Shown in pieces: positions 52,130 to 61,943 of a DNA stretch of 64,000 nt. Made by a program: the position numbers and the translations under genes. Every line of letters begins with the position of its first letter. The first letter of the stretch is position 1. The stretch comes from Streptomyces sp. NRRL F-6131 (GTDB taxonomy: Bacteria > Actinomycetota > Actinomycetes > Streptomycetales > Streptomycetaceae), in NCBI GenBank assembly GCA_000719695.1, contig JOHN01000044.1:1-64000 (forward strand), written 5' to 3'. The notes beneath the pieces are model-generated. The model worked only from the letters and a program-made list of their open reading frames with translations. It searched no databases and was not told where the DNA came from.

Positions 52130-53839
52130 CTACGGCAGCCAGTGGTTGCCGGTGACGGCGATCATCACCTGGAGCTGGATGCTGGAGCCGTAGTAGCTGC
52201 TCGGGTCCAGCGGCACCGCGTTCATCTTGGTCCAGAGCGCGTCCAGCCAGGCCTGGCTCCCGCTGTCGGTGGCCGCGGCCACCGCGAAGGGCGCGATGAA
52301 CGCGACCGAGGAGCCGGCCTCGGCGACCGTGCCGTTGAGCTTGTACCCCTGGGCGATCCGGTTGGGGTCGCCGCCGGTCGCCTGCTTGATCCAGGTGTTC
52401 ATCTTCCGGACCGCCGTCAGGGACTTGGGGTCGCCCGTGGTCAGCCCGTCCACGCCGAGCCGCCAGGGGTCCCGGCAGGCGTTCCAGGAGTAGGCACCGT
52501 CCAGCGGGCTCTCCAGCACCTTCCCGGGCGCCGGCTTCGGGTTGCCGGTGTTGGTCGAGACGGCGAAGTCGGGCAGCAGACCGGTGGTGGGGGCGTAGTC
52601 GTTCTGCAGGTGGGCGACGAGGTTCTGGTGGGCGGTGAGGACGCCGTCCCAGGCGCTGTCGCCGGTGGCCTTCCGGAAGGCCTTGAAGTGCCCGCTCAGC
52701 CAGTCGGAGCTGCGGCTGATGGTGTTGTCGCTCCCGGACGACCAGTCGCCGAGGTTCATCAGCTTGGTGCCGGGGACGACCTCGCTCGCCTTGATGGCGT
52801 TGATCCGCTTCACCGCGAGCTGCTTGTAGTTGTGGGCGCCCGTGGTGCTGCCCCACTGCTTGTCGGCGAGCAGCAGCGCGTAGGCGATCTCCAGGTCGCC
52901 GTCGGTGGCGGAGTCGCTGCCGTTGACGCTCTTGCAGCTCGCGTCCTGCTCGGCCGCGTGCAGGTCGGGGTTGTTGACGGACGGGTGGTCGAGGACGAAC
53001 TTGAGCACCCGGTCGAAGGAGGTCCGGGCGTCCGGGTCGGCCCCGGCCATGGTCGCGAGGATGGTGAGGCCGTAGCCCTGGCCCTCCGCGACGTACGGGT
53101 GGTCGGCGTCGACCGAGGCGATCGCCGACCAGCCGTTGTTGCCGCACTTGGAGGTGACGAAGGCGGACTTCCACTTCCGGTAGTAGTCCACCACCTTGGC
53201 GTCGTTGGCGGCCCGGTCGCCGGAGACCGTGATGGTCCCGGCGGCGTACGGGAAGGCGTGGCTGCCGAAGGGGACGGCGGCGCCGCCGCCCGGCGGGGTC
53301 GTCGTGGTGGTGGGCGTGGGGGTGGTGGGCGTGGGGGTAGGGGTGGTGCCGCCGGCGTAGGCCTCGACCTCGTACAGCGAGTAGCCGTACGAGGTGCCGC
53401 GCTGGGTGCCGTAGACGCGCAGGTAGCGGCCGGTGCCGGAGACGTTGAGGGTGTCGGTGCCGCCGTCGCCGGTGGTGGTGCTGTAGACCTGCCGCCAGGT
53501 CGTGCCGTCGTCGGACAGCTCGATGCGGTAGGCCTTGGCGTACGCGGCCTCCCACTTGAGGACGACCTGGCCGACGGCCGTGCCGGCGCCGAGGTCGATC
53601 CTGATCCACTGGTTGTCGACGCCTTCCGCGCTGGCCCAGCGGGTGCCGGTGGAGCCGTCCACCGCCTTGGCACCGTCGAATCCGGAGGCTTCGGTGGAGG
53701 AGACGGTGACGGCCTTGCCGAGGGCGAGGTTCGTGCTGACCGCCGTCGCGGGCGACAGCCCGACCAGCCCGGTGATCAGGCCACCGGTGAGCGCGGCCGC
53801 CGTGAGGGCGGCCCAACTTCTGTGTCTGATGAGGGACAT
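52130..53839 (-). CDS. Secreted GH8 glycoside hydrolase with F5/8C domain
   Basis: A 569-residue secreted enzyme: signal peptide (about 1-34), an F5/8 type C carbohydrate-binding domain (about 35-165), a Thr/Pro linker (TPTPTPTTPTPTT), and a GH8 catalytic domain (about 190-569). The acid is the Glu of VAEGQGYGL and the second acidic cluster is SATDGDLEIAYALL. GH8 members cleave chitosan, cellulose or xylan. The exact substrate is not evident. A TAGTAAA-type palindrome lies upstream. I chose ATG 53839, which gives a typical signal peptide. The longer frame adds 12 unlikely residues. Confidence 0.85.
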   Translation of the reverse strand: MSLIRHRSWAALTAAALTGGLITGLVGLSPATAVSTNLALGKAVTVSSTEASGFDGAKAVDGSTGTRWASAEGVDNQWIRIDLGAGTAVGQVVLKWEAAYAKAYRIELSDDGTTWRQVYSTTTGDGGTDTLNVSGTGRYLRVYGTQRGTSYGYSLYEVEAYAGGTTPTPTPTTPTPTTTTTPPGGGAAVPFGSHAFPYAAGTITVSGDRAANDAKVVDYYRKWKSAFVTSKCGNNGWSAIASVDADHPYVAEGQGYGLTILATMAGADPDARTSFDRVLKFVLDHPSVNNPDLHAAEQDASCKSVNGSDSATDGDLEIAYALLLADKQWGSTTGAHNYKQLAVKRINAIKASEVVPGTKLMNLGDWSSGSDNTISRSSDWLSGHFKAFRKATGDSAWDGVLTAHQNLVAHLQNDYAPTTGLLPDFAVSTNTGNPKPAPGKVLESPLDGAYSWNACRDPWRLGVDGLTTGDPKSLTAVRKMNTWIKQATGGDPNRIAQGYKLNGTVAEAGSSVAFIAPFAVAAATDSGSQAWLDALWTKMNAVPLDPSSYYGSSIQLQVMIAVTGNHWLP

Positions 53840-53883
53840 GGCGGGAGCATGTGGGCCTGCGGAGGGTCGAGTCAAGGGTTTCG

Positions 53884-53898
53884 TTAGTAAAGTTTCCT
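53884..53898. promoter_or_regulatory. Imperfect palindrome upstream of GH8 gene
   Basis: TAGTAAAGTTTCCTA is a 15-bp near-palindrome (arms match at 6 of 7 positions) 45 bp upstream of the GH8 start. Similar AGTAAAG appears on the minus strand near 54013-54020. Catabolic control of secreted hydrolases by such sites is known in Streptomyces. The regulator here is not identified. Confidence 0.5.
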
Positions 53899-54129
53899 AT
53901 CGAAGTCGGGTCGTCACAGCTCCGGGCGGACGGCGCGCCGAACAACCCCCGCCGGCGCTCTTGACAGCCCGGACTCCGCTTCGGGACCATGGCGGCGCGA
54001 TTTGGGAAGGTTCCTTTACTTGAAGCCTCCCCGGCCCGGCTTCCCGGCCCGGCTTCCCGGCCCGGCTCACCAGCGCGGCGGGCGGCCACCGGGCCGTCCG
54101 CCGCGCACAGGTGTCAACGGGTCACGCGC

Positions 54130-55113
54130 TCACCAGCGGTCGTGGACCTGCGGGCGGATCCGCGCGTCGTACAGCGCGCGGACCTCGGCCAGCGTGCTGT
54201 CCGGCAGCGGCGGCAGACCGGCGGCGGCCGCGTTGGCGACGGCCTGCTCGGGATTGCGGGCGCCCGGGATCACCGTGGTGACACCCGGCTGCTGGACGAT
54301 CCAGCGCAGCGCCGTCTGCGCCGCCGTCGCGCCCGCGGGGGCCAGCGCGGCGAACTCGGCCGCCGCCTCGACACCGGTCGCGAAGTCCACCCCCGAGAAG
54401 GTCTCGCCCTGGTCGAAGGCCTTGCCCTGCCGGTTGTAGGTGCGGTGGTCGTCCGCGGCGAACCGGGTCCGCGCGGTGTACCGCCCGGAGAGCAGACCGG
54501 AGGCCAGCGGCACCCGGGCCAGGATGCCGACCCCGGCCGCGGCCGCCGCCGGCAGCACCTCCTCCAGCGGCTTCAGCCGGAACGCGTTGAGGATGATCTG
54601 CACACTGGCCACCCCGGGGCGGGCGATCGCGGTCAGCGCCTCCGCGCAGGTCTCCACACTGACCCCGTACGCGGCGATGCTCCCCTCCGCGACCAGGGTG
54701 TCCAGCGCGTCGTACACCTCGTCGCTGGAGTACACCGGCGTCGGCGGGCAGTGCAGCTGCACCAGGTCGAGCCGGTCGACCCCCAGATTGGCCCGGGAAC
54801 GGTCCGCCCAGGCGCGGAAGTTGGCGAGGTTGTAGTGCTCCGGTCGCTGCTCGACCCGACGGCCGAACTTGGTGGCGACGAACACCTCCGCGTCCGGACG
54901 TCCCTTCAGGTAGCGGCCGATCAGCTGCTCGCTGCGGCCGTCGCCGTAGACGTCCGCGGTGTCGAAGAGGGTGACCCCCGCCTCGACCGAGGCGTCCAGC
55001 ACCGCGAGGGCGTCCTCCTCCCTGACGTCACCCCAGTCCGCACCGAGCTGCCAGGTGCCGAGTCCTACCACCGATACGGGCCGACCGGTGCGGCCCAAAA
55101 CGCGCTGTTCCAT
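54130..55113 (-). CDS. Aldo/keto reductase
   Basis: A 327-residue NADPH-dependent reductase of the AKR superfamily. Asp and Tyr of the catalytic tetrad are in LFDTADVYGDG near residue 50, the Lys in FVATKFGRR near 80, and the His in LVQLHCPP near 120. The C-terminal NADP motif is TTVIPGARNPEQ. It is a stand-alone gene divergent from the phospholipase gene. The substrate is unknown. Confidence 0.88.
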   Translation of the reverse strand: MEQRVLGRTGRPVSVVGLGTWQLGADWGDVREEDALAVLDASVEAGVTLFDTADVYGDGRSEQLIGRYLKGRPDAEVFVATKFGRRVEQRPEHYNLANFRAWADRSRANLGVDRLDLVQLHCPPTPVYSSDEVYDALDTLVAEGSIAAYGVSVETCAEALTAIARPGVASVQIILNAFRLKPLEEVLPAAAAAGVGILARVPLASGLLSGRYTARTRFAADDHRTYNRQGKAFDQGETFSGVDFATGVEAAAEFAALAPAGATAAQTALRWIVQQPGVTTVIPGARNPEQAVANAAAAGLPPLPDSTLAEVRALYDARIRPQVHDRW

Positions 55114-55377
55114 GCCCCGACCCTCTCACGGCGGCGGCGACGTCCCAGGTCAGCGCCCCGGTCGGCGCGTCCCCGGCGGCGCGCCCCTCGGGGGCCTTCG
55201 GAGCGGCGCTCCTCGCCGTGCCCACCCGGCGGCCTCCCCAGGATGTCCAGACAAGTCGAGGCGTTCGTCTGACGTACAGCAACCGGACACCGGCGGTCGG
55301 CCCGGACGTACCCCGCACCCGCTGTCCTCTTGGGGCACCTTCCTCCACCCCCCATTCCAGGCAGAGGTCTCCCACCC

Positions 55378-57438
55378 ATGGCAGAGCCGACCCGGCGCCG
55401 TTTCGTCCAACTCGCTGGCGCCACAGCCGCGTTCTCGTCGCTGTCGGAGAGCATCGCGCGCGCCGCCGCGATCGCCCCGGCCGGCGCGACCGGGACCCTC
55501 CAGGACGTCGAGCACATCGTCGTGCTGATGCAGGAGAACCGCTCGTTCGACCACTACTTCGGCGCACTGAAGGGCGTGCGCGGCTTCGGTGACCCCCGGC
55601 CGGTCACCCTGCCCAGCGGCAAGCCGGTCTGGTACCAGACGGACGGCAACCGCAAGGAGATCCTGCCGTTCCGCCCGCAGGTGAACAACCTGGGCCTGCA
55701 GTTCGTGCAGGACCTCAACCACGACTGGGCCGGCGGCCACAAGGCCTTCAACAACGGCAAGTACGACCAGTGGGTGCCCGCCAAGACGGCCACCACCATG
55801 GCGTACCTGACCCGCCAGGACATCCCGTTCCACTACGCGCTCGCCGACGCGTTCACCCTCTGCGACGCCTACCACTGCTCCTTCATCGGCTCCACCGACC
55901 CGAACCGCTACTACATGTGGACGGGCCACACCGGCAACGACGGCACCGGCGGCGGCCCGGTCCTCGGCAACCAGGAGGCCGGGTACGGCTGGACGACCTA
56001 CCCGGAGCGGCTGGAGAAGGCCGGCGTCTCCTGGAGGATCTACCAGGACATCGGCGACGGCCTGGACGCGGCCGGCTCCTGGGGCTGGATCGGCGACGCC
56101 TACCGCGGCAACTACGGCGACAACTCGCTGCTGTACTTCAACAACTACCGCAACGCCAAGCCCGGCAACCCGCTGTACGACAAGGCCCGCACCGGCACCG
56201 ACGCCAAGGCGGGCGACGGCCTCTTCGACCACCTGCGGCGCGACGTGCAGGCCGGCACCCTCCCGCAGATCTCCTGGATCGCCGCCCCCGAGGCCTTCAC
56301 CGAGCACCCCAACTGGCCCGCGAACTACGGCGCCTGGTACATCTCCCAGGTCCTGGACGCGCTGACCTCCAACCCCGCCGTGTGGGCGCGGACGGCGCTG
56401 TTCATCACCTACGACGAGAACGACGGCTTCTTCGACCACGTGGTGCCGCCGTTCCCGCCGTCCGCCGCCTCCCAGGGCCTGTCGACCGTCTCCACCACCA
56501 CGGACTACCACGGCGGCAGCGTCGGCTACGCGGCCGGCGCGTACGGCCTCGGCCAGCGGGTGCCGATGCTGGTCGTCTCCCCCTGGAGCACCGGCGGCTA
56601 CACCTGCTCGGAGACCTTCGACCACACCTCGATCATCCGGTTCATGGAACGCCGCTTCGGCGTGCTCGAGCCCAACATCTCGCCCTGGCGGCGGGCCGTC
56701 TGCGGCGACCTCACCACCGCCTTCGACTTCACCGCCTCGAACCCCGCACCGGCGGCGCTGCCGTCCACCACCGGCTACCGCCCCCAGGACGGCAACCGGC
56801 ACCCGGACTACGTGCCCGCCCCGCCGGCCGTCGGCACCATGCCGAGGCAGGAGCCGGGCGCCAAGCCCACCCGGCCGCTCAAGTACGCGCCGTACGTGGA
56901 CGGTTCGGCCGACACCGCGACCGGCAAGTACCGTCTGACCTTCAGCGGCGGCGCGGCGGCCGGCGCGCAGTTCCTGGTGACCTCGCCGAACCGCACCGAC
57001 GGCCCGTGGACGTACACGGCGGAGGCGGGCAAGAACCTCGCGGACGCCTGGAACACCACGTACTCCAAGGGCGTCACGGACCTCACCGTGCACGGCCCCA
57101 ACGGCTTCCTGCGCCGGTTCCGCAACCCCGGCAGGACCGCCGGGCCCGAGGTCACCGCACGCCACAACGCGACCACCGGCAACCTCGACCTCACCTTCAC
57201 CAACGCCGGTACCGCCGACGTCGTCCTCACCGTCACCAACGCCTACGGCGGCTCACCGCAGTCCGTCACCGTCCGCCGGGGCGCGACCGTCGGGTACCCG
57301 GTCGACCTGAGCGGCTGCCGCCACTGGTACGACGTCACCGTCACCTCCGCCGCGACCGCCGACTTCGTCCGCCGCCTCGCGGGCCACGTGGAGACCGGCG
57401 CCCCGGGCCTCTCCGACCCGGGCATCGTCACCTACTGA
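55378..57438 (+). CDS. Phosphocholine-specific phospholipase C, Tat-exported
   Basis: A 686-residue secreted phosphoesterase. The Tat signal TRRRFVQLAG (residues 5-14) and hydrophobic region are followed by the phosphoesterase family start EHIVVLMQENRSFDHYFG near residue 43. ITYDENDGFFDHVVPP is near 343 and two C-terminal domains (about 500-680, DUF756-type) follow. The order and length match the phosphocholine-specific phospholipase C group, which hydrolyses phosphatidylcholine and sphingomyelin. GAGGT precedes the ATG. A 34-bp palindrome terminates the gene. Confidence 0.9.
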   Translation: MAEPTRRRFVQLAGATAAFSSLSESIARAAAIAPAGATGTLQDVEHIVVLMQENRSFDHYFGALKGVRGFGDPRPVTLPSGKPVWYQTDGNRKEILPFRPQVNNLGLQFVQDLNHDWAGGHKAFNNGKYDQWVPAKTATTMAYLTRQDIPFHYALADAFTLCDAYHCSFIGSTDPNRYYMWTGHTGNDGTGGGPVLGNQEAGYGWTTYPERLEKAGVSWRIYQDIGDGLDAAGSWGWIGDAYRGNYGDNSLLYFNNYRNAKPGNPLYDKARTGTDAKAGDGLFDHLRRDVQAGTLPQISWIAAPEAFTEHPNWPANYGAWYISQVLDALTSNPAVWARTALFITYDENDGFFDHVVPPFPPSAASQGLSTVSTTTDYHGGSVGYAAGAYGLGQRVPMLVVSPWSTGGYTCSETFDHTSIIRFMERRFGVLEPNISPWRRAVCGDLTTAFDFTASNPAPAALPSTTGYRPQDGNRHPDYVPAPPAVGTMPRQEPGAKPTRPLKYAPYVDGSADTATGKYRLTFSGGAAAGAQFLVTSPNRTDGPWTYTAEAGKNLADAWNTTYSKGVTDLTVHGPNGFLRRFRNPGRTAGPEVTARHNATTGNLDLTFTNAGTADVVLTVTNAYGGSPQSVTVRRGATVGYPVDLSGCRHWYDVTVTSAATADFVRRLAGHVETGAPGLSDPGIVTY

Positions 57439-57457
57439 GCCCGCCGGACCTGCCGAG

Positions 57458-57491
57458 CCGCTCCGGGACCTCGCGCGAGGTCCCGGAGCGG
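57458..57491. terminator. Perfect 34-bp palindromic terminator
   Basis: CCGCTCCGGGACCTCGC followed directly by its exact reverse complement, 19 bp after the phospholipase stop. Confidence 0.75.
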
Positions 57492-57572
57492 TCCCGTTCG
57501 TCGCCCTCCCGCCCGCAACCCCGCCCCGTCGTGCCTGAGCACCCGCGGACCGTCGGCATGCGAACCTGAGCC

Positions 57573-58310
57573 ATGCCTCTCCCCCTGTACGGCGTGGCCA
57601 TCGGCACGTTCCAGGCCTTCGCCCGCGACCCCGAGCACGACTTCGGCCAGTGGTACCACGGCCACCTGACCCTGGCCACGCCGACCGGCGCGTACCAGGC
57701 CGCCCTCGACGTCGACGCGCCCGGCAGCGTCGGCGTCTCCTACCGCCTCGTGGACGGCCTGCGAACCGCCGACCTGGCCGCCGTCCGGCAGCTTCCCGAC
57801 GGGTTCCACGCGCTCGCGTCGCACCCGACCTCCGGCGCGCTGGACTACGTCCGCAGCCCGATCCTCCGCGACCCCGACTGGCTGCGCAGGCTGAAAGCGG
57901 CGATCCTGCGGGCGGTCGCGGCACTGCAGAAGCAACCGATCGGCTCGACGGCCTTCGGCCCGACGGTGGCCGACCGGCTCGCGGGGCTGCTGCACGGCCT
58001 GCCGCGGCGGCCGACCGGGGTGTACCCGTGGGTGGCCAGCGACGGCGACAACGCGCTCGACGTCCTGGAACCGCACCTGCGCGCCGCCGAACGGATCTAC
58101 GTCTTCGGCCAGCGCTTCACCACCGGCCTGGGCGTCCACGACGTGCACCTCAACCAGGGCGACCCCGCGGGCAGCCAGTGGTACGACACGGACGGCATCT
58201 GGCAGGACGGCGCCGTCGTCTGCGAGTTCCCGGACGGCCGGGTGATCGTCTGGCAGCTCAAGTTCAACACCCAGAGCCTGAACACCGACGCCGCCGGCCA
58301 CCCGCTCTGA
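57573..58310 (+). CDS. DUF2278 (YukJ-like) protein
   Basis: A 245-residue DUF2278 protein starting MPLPLYGVAIGTFQAF, with QWYHGHLTLATP, the conserved GVHDVHLNQGDP near residue 188 and DGIWQDGAVVCEF near 208. The family has no proven activity. The His/Asp-rich GVHDVHLNQG suggests metal binding. Length is standard. It is a single-gene unit between two hairpins. Confidence 0.83.
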   Translation: MPLPLYGVAIGTFQAFARDPEHDFGQWYHGHLTLATPTGAYQAALDVDAPGSVGVSYRLVDGLRTADLAAVRQLPDGFHALASHPTSGALDYVRSPILRDPDWLRRLKAAILRAVAALQKQPIGSTAFGPTVADRLAGLLHGLPRRPTGVYPWVASDGDNALDVLEPHLRAAERIYVFGQRFTTGLGVHDVHLNQGDPAGSQWYDTDGIWQDGAVVCEFPDGRVIVWQLKFNTQSLNTDAAGHPL

Positions 58311-58464
58311 CCCCCGCCGCGGACCCCGGCCCCGGGACCGGGGCGGTGCGCAGGGGTTCCGGGGCCGGTCACCCGAAGGGGTGAGTCACCGTGTCGCGGG
58401 CCCCGCGGTCCCCCCTCCGGCCACAAGACTGGCCGCACCAGTCGGACCCGGAAAGGGATTTGTG

Positions 58465-58989
58465 ATGGCCGAAGAACTGTACGCGACACTGAAGACCAAC
58501 AAGGGCGACATCGTGCTCCGGCTCCTGCCGAACCACGCCCCCAAGACCGTCAAGAACTTCGTGGAACTCGCCACGGGCGAACGGGAGTGGATCGACCCCA
58601 ACACCGGCCAGAAGAGCACCGAGAAGTTGTACGACGGCACGGTCTTCCACCGGGTCATCGAGGGCTTCATGATCCAGGGTGGCGACCCGCTGGGCAACGG
58701 GACCGGCGGCCCCGGGTACAAGTTCGCGGACGAGTTCCACCCGGACCTCGCTTTCACCAAGCCCTACCTGCTCGCGATGGCCAACGCCGGACCGGGCACC
58801 AACGGCTCCCAGTTCTTCATCACCGTCGGTGCCACCACGTGGCTCACCGGCAAGCACACCATCTTCGGCGAGGTCGCCGACGCGGCCAGCCAGAAGGTCG
58901 TCGACGCCATCGCCACGGCGGAGACCGGACGCAACGACCGCCCGGTGCAGGACATCGTCATCGAGAAGGTCGTCGTCGAGACCCGCTGA
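58465..58989 (+). CDS. Peptidyl-prolyl cis-trans isomerase (cyclophilin)
   Basis: A 174-residue cytoplasmic cyclophilin. The active-site residues appear in order: YDGTVFHRVIEGFMIQGGDP (catalytic Arg), MANAGPGTNGSQFFIT (Gln/Phe), and GKHTIFGEV. It catalyses proline isomerisation during folding. The ATG at 58465 follows GGAAAGGGA. GTG 58462 is an alternative. No signal peptide. Confidence 0.92.
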   Translation: MAEELYATLKTNKGDIVLRLLPNHAPKTVKNFVELATGEREWIDPNTGQKSTEKLYDGTVFHRVIEGFMIQGGDPLGNGTGGPGYKFADEFHPDLAFTKPYLLAMANAGPGTNGSQFFITVGATTWLTGKHTIFGEVADAASQKVVDAIATAETGRNDRPVQDIVIEKVVVETR

Positions 58990-59112
58990 CCGGCACCGGC
59001 CCCGGGCTCCGTTCCCTCCGCCGGGGAGCGGAGCCCGCCCCTCCCACCGGATCGACAACCGTATGTGGCAGGATCCCGTCCGGTTGTTCGATCTCGGGGG
59101 CGGGTGGGAAGC

Positions 59113-60057
59113 GTGCTGGTCCAGGTGGCGCGGGTGAGTGCGGTGGGCGCGTGGACCGCGTTGGCCGTCGCGATCGTTTGGGGGTTCGGGCTGGGCTACG
59201 GCAGCGCGCGGCCACCGGCGGCGCTTTACACGCTCGCCTGCACCGGTGTGGGCCTGCTCTGGCTGCGGGTGGTGGCGCTCTGGGCTGCGAAGGTCGTACG
59301 GCGCCGCCGACGGCGCCGGGTCTCGCTGACGAAGGACGCCGAACCGTTCCGGCCCCGGGTGCCGTCGACCTTCGACGCGGCCCCCTGGGTCTACACGCGT
59401 CAGGTGGCGGTCCTCCTCCTGCTCCCCCTCGCGGCCGCGCTCCCGGGCGCCCTGTACGAGGCGGACGGCGGCGAGGCCATTCGTGAACTCAAGTCCGCCG
59501 GCGCGGTGTTGGTCAGCGCGACGGTGATCGGGGTGACCGACGCCCACGGGGTCGAGGACGTCGACGGCACGGTGACCCACTACGAAGCCGACCTGGAGCT
59601 CGCCCTCCCCGACGGCCGCCGGATCACCGCCCGGGGCGCCGGTACCTACCGGGAACCGCGCCCGGACGACCGGATCCAGGCGCTGTGGGCACCGTCGGCA
59701 CCGCAGCTGGGCGCGCAGGTCCGGCTGGGGAACCTCGCCGAGTACGTCGACACCCGGTGGACCGTGCGCGGTGAGCGGCTCTTCCTGCTCCTGTTCTACG
59801 GGGTCGTCTTCCTCTGCTTCATCGTGCCGTTCCTGGCCTCGGCGGAGGCGGACGGCCTGCACGACGTGGCCTGGCGGCCGCTCGCCCAGACCGCACTGCC
59901 GGTCCTGGCCACCCTCCTGCTGCTGTGGATCCGCCCCCAGCTCACCGGCGTGGACATCGGCGGCATCGGGTCGATCGCGGTCGCCGCCTACGGCGGGTTC
60001 GCGATCCCGCTGCTGCTCCTGTTCACCGGCCTGGCGCTCCGGGCGCTCCTGGACTGA
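59113..60057 (+). CDS. DUF3592-like membrane protein
   Basis: A 314-residue membrane protein with two N-terminal spans (about 10-55), one near 110-130, an extracytoplasmic domain (about 145-230: LVSATVIGVTDAHG, TARGAGTYREPRPDD, resembling DUF3592), and three C-terminal spans. The role is unknown. GTG 59113 is chosen for its position after GGGAA. GTG 59104 or the 59065 start are also possible. It converges on the chitinase gene with a long hairpin between. Confidence 0.65.
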   Translation: MLVQVARVSAVGAWTALAVAIVWGFGLGYGSARPPAALYTLACTGVGLLWLRVVALWAAKVVRRRRRRRVSLTKDAEPFRPRVPSTFDAAPWVYTRQVAVLLLLPLAAALPGALYEADGGEAIRELKSAGAVLVSATVIGVTDAHGVEDVDGTVTHYEADLELALPDGRRITARGAGTYREPRPDDRIQALWAPSAPQLGAQVRLGNLAEYVDTRWTVRGERLFLLLFYGVVFLCFIVPFLASAEADGLHDVAWRPLAQTALPVLATLLLLWIRPQLTGVDIGGIGSIAVAAYGGFAIPLLLLFTGLALRALLD

Positions 60058-60106
60058 TCCGGAGTGTCCCCGGCAGCACGGCGTGCTCCCGGGGACACTC
60101 CGGATC
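60056..60106. terminator. 51-nt bidirectional terminator hairpin
   Basis: GATCCGGAGTGTCCCCGG and its exact complement, with an inner AGCAC-GGC-GTGCT stem, form a near-perfect hairpin. The left arm overlaps the stop codon of the membrane-protein gene. The chitinase stop is 45 bp to the right. Confidence 0.8.
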
Positions 60107-60150
60107 GGCAGTGACGTCGACGGGAGGTCAGTGGGCCGTCACATCGACGG

Positions 60151-61839
60151 TCACCGGCCCTGGAGGGACTTGGCGTTGTCGCCGAAGCTCCAGCCCTTCG
60201 AGCCGTCCCAGTTGATCGACCACGTCATCAGCCCCTTCAGCGCACCGCCGAAGGCGTTCCACGACTGGCTGACCAGGCCCGGGGCCATGTAGCCGCCGCC
60301 CGCGCCGGGCTGGGCCGGCAGGCCGGGCACCTGCTTGTCGTAGGGCACCTTGATGGTGGTGCCCTGGATCGTCAGGCCGTTGTTGAGGCAGGTGGTCTGC
60401 GCGGTGAAGCCCTGCACCGTACCGGCCTGGTAGGAGTCGCCGGAGCAGCCGTACATGCTGCCGTTGTAGTACTGCATGTTCAGCCACCACAGGCGGCCGT
60501 TGTCGACGTACTTCTTGATGATCGGCAGGTAGGAGCCCCAGATCGACCCGTAGGTGACGCTGCCGCCGGTGACGTACGCGGTCTCGGGGGCCATCGTCAG
60601 ACCGAAGCCCGCGGGCATCTGGGCGAGGACGCCGTCGATGATGCGGATCAGGTTGGACTGGGAGGCGGAGAGCGTGTTGATGTTGCCGCTCCCGGACAGG
60701 CCGGTCTCGATGTCGATGTCGATGCCGTCGAAGTTGTACTTCTTGAGGATCGGGACGACGGTCGCCACGAACCGGTCGGCGACGGTGCTGGAGCTCAGAT
60801 CGATGCCCGCGGCGGCGCCGCCGATCGACATCAGGATGGTCGCCCCGGCCGCCTTGGCCTGGCACATCTCGGCGGGGGTGGACACCTTGACGGTGCTGTC
60901 CATGCCGTCCTGCCACAGCACGGTGCCGTCCGAGAGGATCACCGGGAAGGCGGCGTTGATGACGTTGTAGCCGTGGGCGGCCATCCGGCTGTCAGTGATG
61001 GGGACCCAGCCCATGCCGGGGTGGACGCCGTTGGAGGCGCCGTCCCAGTTCTCCCAGTAGCCCTGGACGACCTTGCCCGCCGGCCTGGGCTTCGTCGGGC
61101 AGGTGTCACCGCCCGGCGGGGTGGTGGGCGGCGTGGTCGGGGGCGTGGTCGGCGGCGTCGTGGGCGGAGTGGTCGGCGGGGTGGTGGGGGGCGTCGTGGG
61201 CGGGGTGGTCGGCGGCGTGGCCGGCGGCGTCGTGGTGCCGCCGGGGCCGGCGAGCGCCACGTCGTCCGCGTAGAACGCGGGCTGGCCGTACCAGCCGTGC
61301 AGATAGACGGTGACCGAGGTGGTGTTCGCCCCGGTGCTGAAGCTGGTGGTGAGCTGGCCGTAGGAGGCGCTGTTCGGCGTCCAGGTGGAGGCCGCGCCGG
61401 TGACGCCGGTGCCGGTCGCGCCCAGGTAGACGTAGCTGCCCTGGACGTAGGCGGACAGCGTGTACTGGGAGTTGGGCTGCACGCTGACGGTCTGGGTGCA
61501 CTGGGCGGTGTCCTGGCCGGTCGGCGTGGCCTTGAGCGCCGAGCTGCCGGAGTGGACCGGGCTGCCGACGGCCGCTCCGGTCCCGCCGGTGCAGGTCCAG
61601 TCGGCGAGTCCGCTCTCGAAGCCGGGGTTGGACAGCAGGTTGGGGACGGCGGCGCCGGCCGTGACCGAGCCGGCCACGGCGATCCCGGAGCCGACCACGA
61701 CGGCGGCGCTCACCAGGGCGAGGGAGCGGTTCAGGGCGCTCGCCCCGTGCGGGGCCCGGCCGGTCCGGTGCACGCGCGACGCGCGTTCCACGGTGGCCCG
61801 CAACGGCGGACGCGGGGTGCTCGACCTTCGACGGAACAT
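60151..61839 (-). CDS. Secreted GH18 chitinase with N-terminal CBM
   Basis: A 562-residue secreted chitinase. The signal peptide lies in residues about 35-65 after an Arg-rich n-region, and a CBM4/9/16-type domain spans about 70-205 (NLLSNPGFESGLADW). A (PTTPP)n linker of about 45 residues leads to the GH18 catalytic domain (about 255-562). The catalytic DxxDxDxE is FDGIDIDIE near residue 375, followed by MAPETAY and LMTWSINWDGS. GGGAG precedes ATG 61839. The promoter carries a DasR-like operator, so it belongs to the GlcNAc regulon by inference. Confidence 0.92.
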   Translation of the reverse strand: MFRRRSSTPRPPLRATVERASRVHRTGRAPHGASALNRSLALVSAAVVVGSGIAVAGSVTAGAAVPNLLSNPGFESGLADWTCTGGTGAAVGSPVHSGSSALKATPTGQDTAQCTQTVSVQPNSQYTLSAYVQGSYVYLGATGTGVTGAASTWTPNSASYGQLTTSFSTGANTTSVTVYLHGWYGQPAFYADDVALAGPGGTTTPPATPPTTPPTTPPTTPPTTPPTTPPTTPPTTPPTTPPGGDTCPTKPRPAGKVVQGYWENWDGASNGVHPGMGWVPITDSRMAAHGYNVINAAFPVILSDGTVLWQDGMDSTVKVSTPAEMCQAKAAGATILMSIGGAAAGIDLSSSTVADRFVATVVPILKKYNFDGIDIDIETGLSGSGNINTLSASQSNLIRIIDGVLAQMPAGFGLTMAPETAYVTGGSVTYGSIWGSYLPIIKKYVDNGRLWWLNMQYYNGSMYGCSGDSYQAGTVQGFTAQTTCLNNGLTIQGTTIKVPYDKQVPGLPAQPGAGGGYMAPGLVSQSWNAFGGALKGLMTWSINWDGSKGWSFGDNAKSLQGR

Positions 61840-61943
61840 GGTGGTGCTCCCTTCCCGCCGAGCGCCATGGGATGACGGGCGCGTGGGGGCGTGACGCCCG
61901 GCTCTGGGTGAGGTGGGGGACATGTGGGGCTGTGCCGGTCCGG

